Assembly: GCF_014636935.1 (NCBI RefSeq)
Contig: NZ_BMES01000002.1
Span: 1,035,421-1,099,420, forward strand
Reading direction: 5' to 3'
DNA: 64,000 nucleotides
Source: Alsobacter metallidurans
GTDB taxonomy: Bacteria > Pseudomonadota > Alphaproteobacteria > Rhizobiales > Beijerinckiaceae
Under the pieces are notes generated by a model, which was given only the letters and a program-made list of their open reading frames with translations, was not told the DNA's origin and did no database searches. This document shows, one piece after another, positions 54,071 to 62,793 of the stretch (position 1 is the first letter of the stretch; each line of letters begins with the position of its first letter). The translations under genes and the position numbers were made by a program.

Positions 54071-54125
54071 TCATCGCTCTTTGATATGGTCTAATAATTT
54101 AGTTGCGCGACGATGTCGAGCCTTC
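54071..54125. promoter_or_regulatory. Conserved divergent promoter block, copy B
   Basis: Matches the block at 36219-36273 at about 48 of 55 positions, again in a divergent gap: TCATCGCTCTTTGATATGG, then TCTAATAATTTAG, then TTGCGCGACG and GTCGAGCC. It lies between the two paralogous binding-protein genes. The conservation extends far beyond a -10/-35 pair, so a regulator site plus promoter is the simplest reading. Confidence 0.7.
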
Positions 54126-54169
54126 TACGCTGTTTGCAGAAGGCGAAGACCTTGACTTGGGAGGGACCG

Positions 54170-55351
54170 ATGAAGACCTGGGCTGGCGCAGCGGCGCTGC
54201 TGGCGGGTATGCTTCTGACCGGAGCGCATGCGCTCGCTCAGGTCGGGCCGGGCGTGACCGACAAGGAGATCAAGCTCGGATCTTGGCAGCCGCTCAGCGG
54301 GCCGGTTTCGATCTATGGCGTGCCCGTGCGGGCCGGCGCCGACGCCTATTTCAACATGATCAACGATCAGGGCGGCGTAAAAGGCCGCAAGATCAAGTTC
54401 ATCGTCGAGGATAACGCCTTCAACCCGCAGCGCACGGTCGCAGCGGCGCGCAAGCTCATCGGCAGCGACGAGGTTTTGGCCATCGCGGTCGGCTTCGGCA
54501 CGGGGCCGTCCGCCGCCGCCTTCCCGTATGTGCTGCAGCAGGAGAAAGTGCCCTTCGTGACGCCCTACGCCGGCGCCGAGGACTGGTACACCCCCCCGCG
54601 CCCCGGCCTCCTGAGCGCGCAGGTGCTCTATGAGAACCAGGCCGCCGCCGTGGGTCGCTGGGCCGTCAAGGACGGTCGCAAGAACATCCTCGTGATCCAC
54701 TCGGACCCGGCCGCCTACCACAAGCCCGGCGAAAGCGCCGTGGCGGCCATCCGCAAGGCGGACGCGTCGGCCAAGGTCGAGGCGATATCGGTGAAGTGGG
54801 GCACGCAGGACTACGCCCCCATCGCGCTCGACGCGCTGCGCCGCGCGCCCGACGCCATTATCCAGATCGCCGTGGTCCAGGAGGTTTCAGCTCTCGCTAA
54901 GGAACTGCGCCAGCAGAATTCGCAGATCCCGATCTACACCTACTCGCCCAACGTCACCCAGTCGCTGCCGCTCCTGGGCGGAGCCGCCGTGGAAGGCGTC
55001 AAGGGCGTGTCCTGGACCGTGCCGGCCTCGCTCGACACCCCGGCTCTCAAGGAATATCGCGCCGCCCTGGCCAAATACGCGCCGGACCAGAAGCCCGACT
55101 TCGACTCTCTCCTCAGCTTCGGCTTCGCCAAGGTTGTGGTCGAGGCGCTGCGTCGGGCAGACGAGCCGCTCAACCGCGCCACCTTCATCGAGGGCTTCTA
55201 CAAACTCAAGGATTACGACAGCGGCGTCCTCCCGCCGGTCACCTTCGCGCCCGACCGGCCGCTCGGCCTCACCACGCTGCAGCGGGTGGTCTTGAAGAAC
55301 GGCGTCTGGGAAGCCGTCGGCGAGCCGATCGACACCACCGCGGAGTGGTGA
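54170..55351 (+). CDS. Liv-type ABC transporter substrate-binding protein (paralogue 2)
   Basis: A 393-residue periplasmic protein. The signal peptide is MKTWAGAAALLAGMLLTGAH, cleaved near ALAQ. The mature protein starts with ITLGSW-like IKLGSWQPLSGPVSIYGVPV. The ATG at 54170 has a strong GGGAGGG site. It is the first gene of the second Liv-type transporter. The divergent paralogue at 52846-54039 shares most conserved blocks, so the two likely bind related ligands with different preference. Confidence 0.9.
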   Translation: MKTWAGAAALLAGMLLTGAHALAQVGPGVTDKEIKLGSWQPLSGPVSIYGVPVRAGADAYFNMINDQGGVKGRKIKFIVEDNAFNPQRTVAAARKLIGSDEVLAIAVGFGTGPSAAAFPYVLQQEKVPFVTPYAGAEDWYTPPRPGLLSAQVLYENQAAAVGRWAVKDGRKNILVIHSDPAAYHKPGESAVAAIRKADASAKVEAISVKWGTQDYAPIALDALRRAPDAIIQIAVVQEVSALAKELRQQNSQIPIYTYSPNVTQSLPLLGGAAVEGVKGVSWTVPASLDTPALKEYRAALAKYAPDQKPDFDSLLSFGFAKVVVEALRRADEPLNRATFIEGFYKLKDYDSGVLPPVTFAPDRPLGLTTLQRVVLKNGVWEAVGEPIDTTAEW

Positions 55352-55416
55352 CCTGCGCGTAAGCGCCCCTCAACCGCTCGAAATCGCGCTCCCGCACTCG
55401 ACTGGAAGGACACAAG

Positions 55417-56292
55417 ATGGGCGACCTGCCGGCCGTCATCGCCTCGGGCCTGGTCAGCGGATCGGCCTATGCGCTGCTCGCGCTCGGCATCGTGATCATC
55501 TTCCGCTCCACCGACACGGTGAACTTCGCCATCGGGGACACCGCAACCCTGGCGGTGTTCCTTACCACCTCGGCGATGGCGGCCGGTTTGCCGCCCGCCG
55601 CAGCCCTAGTGCTGGCGGTCCTCATCGCGGGCCTCGCCGGTATGGCGACGGAGCGCTTTCTTATCCGGCCGCTGGGAGCCGGGCATAAAAGCCTCTTCAT
55701 CGCTCTGGTGGTGACCATCGGGCTCGGGCTCATCATTCATGCGGTAATCGGCGTGATCTGGGGCCAGCGGCCCATCGTGGTCGCCCCGGTGGCGACCGGG
55801 ACGGTCCGCGTGTTTGGCGTCGCGCTCACGCTCAACAAGATCATCGCGACCGGGATTGCGCTCGCAGCCATGGCGGCGATCGCCTGGCTGTTTCGCTTCA
55901 CAGCGATCGGCGTCGCCATGCGGGCCAGCGCCGAGGATCACTTCGCCGCCCGGATCATCGGCATCCGGCCGACCGTCATCGCGTCGCTGGCCTGGTTCAT
56001 CGGCTGCGGCATCGCCGCCATCGCGGCCTTTTTTCTCGCCGCGGACGGTTCGGCCAACGCCAACCTCACGCTCTCGCCGTTGTTCCGCGCCTTCGCGGGC
56101 GTGTTCCTCGGCGGGCTCACCAGCATGCTGGGGGCGGCCGTCGGCGCGTTCACGATCGGCGTGCTGGACAACGTGGCCGGCCGCTATCTCTCGGCCAACT
56201 ACCGCGACACCATCGTGTTCGGAATCATTGTGGCGGTGCTGTTCATCCGCCCGTCAGGCTTTTTGGGCGCCGCCCGCAAGGAGCGCGTATGA
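55417..56292 (+). CDS. livH: Liv-type ABC transporter permease, LivH subunit (second system)
   Basis: A 291-residue permease with about eight membrane segments. GLVSGSAYALLALGIVIIFR, then STDTVNFAIGDTATLAVF are the conserved LivH features, and ARIIGIRPTVIASLAWFIGC is the ATPase-contact loop region. GGLTSMLGAAVGAFTIGVLD is the typical C-terminal motif. It overlaps the fusion gene by four bases (ATGA). Confidence 0.9.
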   Translation: MGDLPAVIASGLVSGSAYALLALGIVIIFRSTDTVNFAIGDTATLAVFLTTSAMAAGLPPAAALVLAVLIAGLAGMATERFLIRPLGAGHKSLFIALVVTIGLGLIIHAVIGVIWGQRPIVVAPVATGTVRVFGVALTLNKIIATGIALAAMAAIAWLFRFTAIGVAMRASAEDHFAARIIGIRPTVIASLAWFIGCGIAAIAAFFLAADGSANANLTLSPLFRAFAGVFLGGLTSMLGAAVGAFTIGVLDNVAGRYLSANYRDTIVFGIIVAVLFIRPSGFLGAARKERV

Positions 56293-58076
56293 ACGCCTGG
56301 CTCCGCCGCATCCTCACGCTCGCGGGCGGCGCGCTGGTCGCCGCCGTGGTCGGCTGGCCCGGCATTGTTGGCGACTATGGCCAGTTCGTCATCGCCTCCA
56401 TCGCCTTCTACGCCATTGCGGTGGCGGCGGTCAGCCTCCTGGCCGGTTTGTGCGGCATCTGGTCCATGGGCCACACGGCCTTTATGGCCATCGGCGCCTA
56501 CACGGCCGCCCAATTCGCCCTGCATGGCTGGCCAGTCGAACTATCGATCCTCTCCGCCATAGGGCTGGCGTCCATCGCCGGTTTTATTCTCGGCATCAGC
56601 GCCGGGCGCTTTTCCGTGCTGTATTTCGGCCTGCTCACTTTGGCGCTCTGCATGGCGGCCACGGAGGTCATCGGGCACTGGACATCCATCACGGGCGGCG
56701 ACGAGGGCATCCAGGTCTCCCCCGCCCGCAGCATCCTGCTCGGCCGCACGCTGGACCTGCGCGGCGCGGTGGTGATGACCGTCACGCTGGCGACGCTCGC
56801 TCTCATTGTCGTCGACGTGGTGGCGTCCGGCCCGATCGGCCGGCGCTGGCTGGCCGTAAAGAGCCAGCGCACGGCCTCCGCCGCCATGGGTCTGCGCCCG
56901 CATGTGGAGAACGCCAAGGCCTTCGCGTTCAGCGCCGCCGTTGCGTCGCTCGCCGGCGTTGGCATCGCGTTCACGATTTCCTATCTCGACCCGATCGCGT
57001 TCAGCCTGGACGCCTCGGTTCAGCTCATCGTCGCCACGGTGGTCGGCGGCGCCGGCAACCTTCTCGGCGCCCTGCTTGGGGCGGCGTTCATCGTCGCCGT
57101 CCCGGAGGCCGCGCGTGGCATCCCCAACATCTCCGTCTTCGTGTTCGGAGCCGCCACCGTGGCGGTGCTCCTGTTCATGCAGAAGGGCATCGTGCCGACC
57201 CTTGCGCACTTGCTCCGCCCATCCCGGCGCAAAGCGGGCGAGAGCGTTCAGGCGGCCGCCATCGACTCCGCCGCCATTGAGGAACTGGTGCGCGCCTGCT
57301 TGCCTCGCGCCACCGAAGGTTTGGTGGTGGACGGCCTCGACCTCAGCTTTGGCGGCGTAAAAGCCCTCCAAGACATCTCATTCACGGTCCCGGCCGGCTC
57401 GGCGCTCGGACTGATAGGACCCAACGGGGCCGGCAAGACCAGCCTGCTCAACGTCATCGGCGGCTTCTACCGCGCGACGTCTGCACGCGCCGTGCGCTTC
57501 GGCGCGCAAGACCTCATCCGCCAGCCGCCCTATGCGCGCGCGGCGCTCGGCATGGGCCGCACCTTCCAGCACGCCGAGCTCTTCGCCGAACTCACACTGC
57601 GCGAGAACATCGCGTCCGCGGCGCGCCTCGGCGCCGCCCGACGCGCACAGGCGGGACTCTCCGCCAGATCGCCCGAAGAGATCACCTCCTTGATCCTCGA
57701 CGCGCTCGGCCTCGCCGCCAACGCGGAAGCCCTGCCGAGCGCCCTCCCCTTCGGCGTGCAGAAGGTCGCCGACATCGGCCGCACGCTGGCGCTCGCGCCG
57801 TCGCTGGTCGCCATGGACGAGCCGTTCTCCGGGCTCGACGAACGGGAGCGCTCCGCCATCCGGGCGATTCTGCAAGGCATGCGCGACGCAGGGGTCACGA
57901 TCCTGATCATCGACCACGCCGTGCAGGAGGTGCTGCGCGTCGCCGACCGGATCGTGGTTCTAGAGTTCGGCCGCGTGCTAGCCGAAGGCGCGCCGGAGCA
58001 GATCCGCAACGATCCCGAGGTTCATCGCGCCTATTTCGGCGCGGACGGGGCTCCGGCCCGGACCGCAGCTGCGTAA
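56289..58076 (+). CDS. Fused LivM permease and LivG ATPase
   Basis: A 595-residue fusion protein. Residues 1-310 are a LivM-type permease (AGLCGIWSMGHTAFMAIGAY, then GGAGNLLGALLGAAFIVAVP). Residues about 330-590 are a LivG-type ATPase with Walker A IGPNGAGKTSLLN, the LivG-type MGRTFQHAELFAELTLRENI and Walker B LVAMDEPFSGLD. The signature region reads LPFGVQKVADIGRTLA instead of LPYGQQRRLEIARAL, so Arg-Arg is lost. The linker of about 25 residues carries no domain. It makes the channel half and one ATPase as one chain. Confidence 0.9.
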   Translation: MNAWLRRILTLAGGALVAAVVGWPGIVGDYGQFVIASIAFYAIAVAAVSLLAGLCGIWSMGHTAFMAIGAYTAAQFALHGWPVELSILSAIGLASIAGFILGISAGRFSVLYFGLLTLALCMAATEVIGHWTSITGGDEGIQVSPARSILLGRTLDLRGAVVMTVTLATLALIVVDVVASGPIGRRWLAVKSQRTASAAMGLRPHVENAKAFAFSAAVASLAGVGIAFTISYLDPIAFSLDASVQLIVATVVGGAGNLLGALLGAAFIVAVPEAARGIPNISVFVFGAATVAVLLFMQKGIVPTLAHLLRPSRRKAGESVQAAAIDSAAIEELVRACLPRATEGLVVDGLDLSFGGVKALQDISFTVPAGSALGLIGPNGAGKTSLLNVIGGFYRATSARAVRFGAQDLIRQPPYARAALGMGRTFQHAELFAELTLRENIASAARLGAARRAQAGLSARSPEEITSLILDALGLAANAEALPSALPFGVQKVADIGRTLALAPSLVAMDEPFSGLDERERSAIRAILQGMRDAGVTILIIDHAVQEVLRVADRIVVLEFGRVLAEGAPEQIRNDPEVHRAYFGADGAPARTAAA

Positions 58077-58099
58077 ACGACTCCACCGAGGCCCTGTCC

Positions 58100-58843
58100 A
58101 TGAGCCAAGACGCAACATCGATGATCGAAGCCGCCGGCGTCGAGCACCGCTACGAAGGCGTTCTGGCGTTGCACGACGTCAGCGTTTCGGCCCCGGCCGG
58201 CTCCTTTACGGCGATCGTCGGGCCGAACGGAGCCGGCAAGTCGACGCTGGCGCTGATCCTCGCGGGCGCGATCCGCCCGACCGCGGGTCGCCTGCTGCTG
58301 GATGGCGCCGACGTCACCGAACGCGCCGGCCGGCGCGGCCTCGTGGAAGCCGGCGTGGCTCTCATCCCCGAAGGACGCCGCCTCTTCGGCCAGTTGACCG
58401 TAGATGAAAACCTGACGCTTGGAGCGTTTGGCGCCGGCGCCGGCCGCGCGGAAACCGCCCGCCGCCTGGCCGAGGTCTACGGACTGATGCCGGAAGCGGT
58501 TCGCAAAGGAAAGGATCGCGCCGTTGCAACGCTCAGCGGCGGCGAGCAACAGATGGTCGCTATCGGCCGCGCCCTGATGGCCCGGCCGCGCCTGGTGCTC
58601 ATCGATGAGCCCTCGCTCGGCCTCGCTCCCATCCTGATCGACAAGGTGTATGAGACGTTGGCCATGCTCCGCCAGACCGGCGTCACCGTGATGGTCTTCG
58701 AGCAACTAGCCGTGAAGGCTCTGCAATATGTCGACCGCTTCGCGGTGATCGAGCGCGGCCAGATCCGCCACCAGGGCCTGGCTTCGGACCCTGACGCCCG
58801 CGAGATGCTGCGGATGGGCTACATGGGCGCCGAAGCCGCGTAG
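58100..58843 (+). CDS. livF: Liv-type ABC transporter ATP-binding protein, LivF subunit (second system)
   Basis: A 247-residue ATPase. Walker A is VGPNGAGKSTLA, the signature is LSGGEQQMVAIGRAL, Walker B is LVLIDEPSLGLAP, and the LivF-type VALIPEGRRLFGQLTVDENL is present. It pairs with the ATPase half of the fusion protein. It begins 23 bases after the fusion gene and ends the transporter operon. Confidence 0.92.
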   Translation: MSQDATSMIEAAGVEHRYEGVLALHDVSVSAPAGSFTAIVGPNGAGKSTLALILAGAIRPTAGRLLLDGADVTERAGRRGLVEAGVALIPEGRRLFGQLTVDENLTLGAFGAGAGRAETARRLAEVYGLMPEAVRKGKDRAVATLSGGEQQMVAIGRALMARPRLVLIDEPSLGLAPILIDKVYETLAMLRQTGVTVMVFEQLAVKALQYVDRFAVIERGQIRHQGLASDPDAREMLRMGYMGAEAA

Positions 58844-59106
58844 CACGAGCGGACGCGTATCCCAGGATACGCTCTGCCAGCGTTTGAACTCGACTGAGTT
58901 CCGAAGCGCCAAGGTCGGGCGACTGCAGGAGCGCTGGCACGTCCTTCATGACCTGGTCAGCGCACCTACATTTCGAAGCATTCCCGAGACAGGGCGCGCC
59001 GCGTCATAGAGCCCGTGATAGGCCCCTCCTCCCGCGCCGGCGTCGGCGACACCGGGAGCCAATCGCCTGCTTTTGCCAGATCGGGCCGCGCCGGCCACAC
59101 TGCGGC

Positions 59107-59790
59107 ATGACCACGCTTTCATTTCTCGACGATGGCCCTCGCGACGCCGAGGCCACCCTGCTGCTGGCGCATGGTGCGGGAGCTCCGATGGACTCCGCAG
59201 CCATGCAGGCCATTGCCGAAGCGCTGGCCGGCGCAGGGCTGCGCGTCATGCGGTTCGAGTTCGCCTACATGGCGGCGCGGCGGATCGGCGCCCGCAAGCC
59301 ACCGCCCAATGCCGAGAGCCTTCTTCCGGAATACCGTGCGGCCGTCGCGGCGGCGCGCGTCCAGGCGGGTCCCACGCGTCTGGTGATTGGCGGAAAGTCG
59401 TTGGGCGGGCGGGTGGCCTCGATGGTCGCCGACGCGTTGCACAACGCCCAAGAAGTCGCCGGCCTGCTGTGCCTGGGTTACCCCTTTCACCCACCCAAAC
59501 AGCCGACCAAGACGCGCACCGCGCATCTGGCCGCGCTCCGCACGCCCACGCTGATCGTTCAAGGGACGCGCGATCCCTTCGGAACTGAAGACGAGGTCGC
59601 CCAATACCAGCTCTCGCCCGCCATCGAACTGCTTTGGCTGCCGGACGGCGACCACGACCTGACGCCGCGCAAGTCCGTGTCCGGGTTCACAGCCGCCGAC
59701 CATCGGGCCACCCTCGCCGTACGGGTCAAGTCGTGGCTGAACGAGCGGACCTGTGCGCCGGCGTTTCCGCCCAGTCTGCCGGCCCTGTAG
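59107..59790 (+). CDS. Small alpha/beta hydrolase (KANL3/Tex30-like)
   Basis: A 227-residue cytoplasmic hydrolase-fold protein. LLLAHGAGAPMDSAAMQAIA holds the oxyanion region, VIGGKSLGGRVASMVAD the nucleophile Ser in G-K-S-L-G-G, QGTRDPFG the acidic residue and DGDHDL the His. This pattern matches the KANL3/Tex30-like bacterial family, of unproven substrate. It starts at ATG 59107; an open frame from 58948 adds no homologous sequence. It stands outside the transporter operon, 264 bases further. Confidence 0.8.
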   Translation: MTTLSFLDDGPRDAEATLLLAHGAGAPMDSAAMQAIAEALAGAGLRVMRFEFAYMAARRIGARKPPPNAESLLPEYRAAVAAARVQAGPTRLVIGGKSLGGRVASMVADALHNAQEVAGLLCLGYPFHPPKQPTKTRTAHLAALRTPTLIVQGTRDPFGTEDEVAQYQLSPAIELLWLPDGDHDLTPRKSVSGFTAADHRATLAVRVKSWLNERTCAPAFPPSLPAL

Positions 59791-60429
59791 GCTGCGTGGC
59801 GTCCGGGACATCTTCTCCCGGTTCGGTGGCCAGGTCGCCAGTCTCAATGCACCGCTCACGGGAACGAGAGCGGCCCGCTCGCAACGGCGGTTCTTACGCC
59901 CAACCCGCTCTATCCAGATTGTTCGCCGCCATGGCTGGAGCATACCGCCGCCGGTTGCATGGGTCGACTACCGCCCCAATGGTCCCTTCCGTGCTTCACG
60001 ACGGACGGCGCTCGGCGGAAATACCGAACGAGAGTCGCTTCAAGCGATAGTTCGATGATCGGCCGGACGGACCGCCAGGCGATCACGCACCTGCTGCTGG
60101 CGCGTCTGAGTCGCCGAAGCGGCACGGAAAGTGGCAACCATTCGAGCATGACGCCTCTGCATCTCGGCGGCACAACGCCGGGAGGAGGACGATCCAGCGC
60201 AATGGGTAAACGCCTCGCTTTGTTGTTCATTGAAAGCGAAACTCATCCGACCGACCGCCAAGCGCCGCTCACTTTCGTGGCGCTACAGGCCCGAAATCAG
60301 TCGAGCCGCGCCTTCGCGGAGCAAAAGCGGGGGTGGCACGGAAAGTGGCGCCCCTATAACGGTTAGGCTTCTTGGCCTGCTTCCAGGCCGTCAAAAATTT
60401 GCGAAGTTTTGAAAACCATAACAACAACA
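59791..60429. other. Non-coding stretch at the island boundary
   Basis: About 640 bases without a recognisable gene lie between the hydrolase and the putative attachment site. Several short open frames exist on both strands (for example 59959-60366), but none resembles a known family or has a ribosome site. The base composition falls toward lower GC from about 60360 on, as in the following element. Confidence 0.4.
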
Positions 60430-60450
60430 TGGCGGAGACGGAGTCCGCCA
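60430..60450. other. Candidate attachment site (tRNA-Ser 3'-end-like)
   Basis: TGGCGGAGACGGAG at 60430-60443 is identical to the reverse complement of a common tRNA-Ser 3' end (CTCCGTCTCCGCCA). The rest of the tRNA is absent. The segment also forms an inverted repeat (GGCGGA...TCCGCC). It lies about 145 bases ahead of the integrase. It is consistent with the left att copy left after integration at a tRNA-Ser gene on the minus strand. The match to the tRNA is from memory, not from a search. Confidence 0.4.
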
Positions 60451-60457
60451 AACTACG

Positions 60458-60587
60458 GTTCGCTGGAGCCCGAAGCGGTTCGCATGTGACACTGAATCTA
60501 CTGCGATATCTGATCTAATCAGCTTTCACAGTTCGCCTTAGTTCGCTATGATCCGCGTCAATCGTTAGGGTAGATGTTGGGGCGAAC
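60458..60587. repeat. Cluster of GTTCGC repeats upstream of the integrase
   Basis: GTTCGC occurs in direct orientation at 60458-60463, 60478-60483, 60531-60536 and 60541-60546, and inverted (GCGAAC) at 60582-60587, six bases before the integrase ATG. Spacings of 20, 53, 10 and 41 bases are close to whole helical turns. The copies extend to (A/G)GTTCGC. This looks like arm-type binding sites for the integrase, or an autoregulatory site. Confidence 0.55.
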
Positions 60588-60593
60588 GATTGC

Positions 60594-61820
60594 ATGGCGA
60601 GGGCGATTAACAAACTCTCCGCTCGGACGGCGGCGACGGTCACTAAGCCTGGCCGCCACTCTGATGGGGGCGGATTGTACCTCGTCGTTGATCCTAGCGG
60701 GGCAAAACGGTGGGCCTTCCTCTTTCGTTGGGAAGGCAAGCTCAAGGAATTGGGACTGGGCGGGATTGTCACGGTCAGCTTGGCCGAGGCACGTGAGAAG
60801 GCCAGCGACGCCCGCCGGCTCGTCGCCTCTGGCATCAATCCTATCGAAGCCAAACGAACTTCATCAGCCGCTGCGAAGCACCCGACCACATTCGGCGGCT
60901 TTGCCGACCAGCTGCTTGCCGACATCACGCCAGGCTTCAGAAACGCGAAGCACCGACAGCAGTGGACGAACACGCTGCAGACATACGCAGCCCCCCTTCG
61001 TGACAAGCGGCTCGACTCTATCCAGACTGACCATGTGCTTGAGGTGCTCAAGCCGCTCTGGCTGACGAAGCATGAAACCGCCTCACGGCTCCGCGGCCGG
61101 ATCGAGCGGGTGCTCGACGCGGCTCGAGCAAAAGGGCTGAGGACGGGTGAGAACCCCGCCAGGTGGCGTGGGCATCTCGAAAACCTGCTGCCTAAGCGCC
61201 AACGGCTCACCAGAGGCCACCACGCAGCGCTGCCGTATACGGATGTGCCTGCGTTCATGGTCGAACTTCGGGCACGAGACGGAATGGCCGCGCGAGCGCT
61301 CGAACTCTGCATCCTGTGCGCCAGTCGGTCAGGAGAGGTGCTTGGAGCTGAGTGGTCCGAGATTGATCTGAAAGCAAGGATTTGGACGATCCCGGGCACC
61401 CGGATGAAGGCGGGCAAGGAGCACAGGGTGCCTCTCACTGACGCGGCGTTGGCAGTTCTGTCCACCGTTATCCAAGCGCGAACTAGCACGACTGCAGATT
61501 TCGTTTTCCCTGGGCTGCGCGCAGGCAGGCCCCTCTCGGTCATGGCTATGGAAATGGTCCTTCGGCGCATGAAGCGCGACGAGATCACCGTCCATGGCTT
61601 CCGATCCAGCTTTCGGGATTGGTGCGGCGAGGCAACGAGCTTTCCGCGCGAGATAGCAGAGGCAGCGCTGGCTCATCAGGTAGGCGATGCTACCGAGCGT
61701 GCATACCGCCGCGGGGACGCTCTCGAACGACGGCGCGGGCTTCTTCAAGCTTGGGCCGGGTACCTCTGTGAGACTAGCAGTGAACAAGTTGTCCCGCCTC
61801 GCCCTACGATACTGGCCTGA
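60594..61820 (+). CDS. P4-type tyrosine recombinase/integrase
   Basis: A 408-residue integrase. The N-terminal DUF4102-like arm-binding domain is clear (KPGRHSDGGGLYLVVDPSGA, then KRWAFLFRWEGK). The catalytic residues of tyrosine recombinases are present: Arg in CASRSGEVL, His-x-x-Arg in HGFRSSFRDW, His in ALAHQVGDA and the nucleophile Tyr in TERAYRRGD. It should integrate and excise the element, probably at a tRNA gene. The ATG at 60594 is the only credible start. Confidence 0.93.
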   Translation: MARAINKLSARTAATVTKPGRHSDGGGLYLVVDPSGAKRWAFLFRWEGKLKELGLGGIVTVSLAEAREKASDARRLVASGINPIEAKRTSSAAAKHPTTFGGFADQLLADITPGFRNAKHRQQWTNTLQTYAAPLRDKRLDSIQTDHVLEVLKPLWLTKHETASRLRGRIERVLDAARAKGLRTGENPARWRGHLENLLPKRQRLTRGHHAALPYTDVPAFMVELRARDGMAARALELCILCASRSGEVLGAEWSEIDLKARIWTIPGTRMKAGKEHRVPLTDAALAVLSTVIQARTSTTADFVFPGLRAGRPLSVMAMEMVLRRMKRDEITVHGFRSSFRDWCGEATSFPREIAEAALAHQVGDATERAYRRGDALERRRGLLQAWAGYLCETSSEQVVPPRPTILA

Positions 61821-61917
61821 GGTGGATACGAGACGCGCGGGGATAGGCCGGCCAGCCGACAAGCCGAGAGCACCCTCGGTTTCCCCGTCGCGCAATGGTG
61901 CATCGCAAGGTGTAGCG

Positions 61918-62793
61918 ATGACTACTGACTCAAACAACAGCTCACAATCAAGTCGGCTTGCGAAGGAGAGCCGAGATCGGCTCATCGCGGTTTTGCTTGA
62001 GAGATTAGACGAACTTGAGGCTAGCACTCACCCCGACAAAGGGATAGCAGCCCTCGGAAAAGATCTAGCTGCGCTCCAGGCTCTTCAAGTCGCCGGTGAG
62101 CTGGTCCAAGCGGTAGCAGGCTGGGCAATTGACCATCAAATTGGGCTTGCTGTGTCTGGACTATCGTTCGTTCCACTTCAGCCACATGGAACCAAGGAGC
62201 ACCCTGAGTATCTGGCGCTGAGATCTCAGGTGGATGACCACCGGCACGAGATCGCCGGCCGAGGGGACCTTCTCAGGCTAGCGGACGTGGATGACGCAAC
62301 ACACCGCCGTGTTCTTTTCAACATGCTGATCGGCAACTCGGGGGCACTACCGCTTACGACCCAGCAAAAGATGATCGAAGCGCTGAAAGCCTTAGATACA
62401 GGCGAGTTGCTCCCGATCATCAAGCCGCGCCAAACAACAAAAAAAGTTAGATACAGAGAGTCTCAGCTTCAACTCAAAGCACTAGCAATCGTAGAATTTA
62501 TGGTCCACTCGGACATGAAGCGGTTCAAAGCGCAAGAGATGGTTGCAACTGCCTACGGCGTGAGTACTGAAACACTGCGGACGTGGGAAAAGCGCGTCCG
62601 GGAGGACTTGGGAGCTCTCGAAGTTTCGCGTACGCTATCTTTTGCACGAAATGCTGCAGCATCGACTAAGGAAGCGAGAAAAGCGCTCTTTTCTGGATCA
62701 AATCAGATCCATTCAGATTATGGGCGGAGCTACAGTGATGCATCGCTCAAAAGGGCGGCACTGGCATACCGAAATGTGCGCCGTGAAACTTAG
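61918..62793 (+). CDS. Hypothetical protein of the element, possible HTH at the C-terminus
   Basis: A 291-residue protein that I do not recognise. The middle contains an amphipathic helical stretch (RLIAVLLERLDELEASTHPD), and the C-terminal region MKRFKAQEMVATAYGVSTET followed by LRTWEKRVREDLG looks like a helix-turn-helix. I chose ATG 61918, which follows CAAGG; an open frame from 61687 overlaps the integrase in another phase. GC content is lower than in the chromosome-like part, in keeping with transfer. Confidence 0.6.
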   Translation: MTTDSNNSSQSSRLAKESRDRLIAVLLERLDELEASTHPDKGIAALGKDLAALQALQVAGELVQAVAGWAIDHQIGLAVSGLSFVPLQPHGTKEHPEYLALRSQVDDHRHEIAGRGDLLRLADVDDATHRRVLFNMLIGNSGALPLTTQQKMIEALKALDTGELLPIIKPRQTTKKVRYRESQLQLKALAIVEFMVHSDMKRFKAQEMVATAYGVSTETLRTWEKRVREDLGALEVSRTLSFARNAAASTKEARKALFSGSNQIHSDYGRSYSDASLKRAALAYRNVRRET

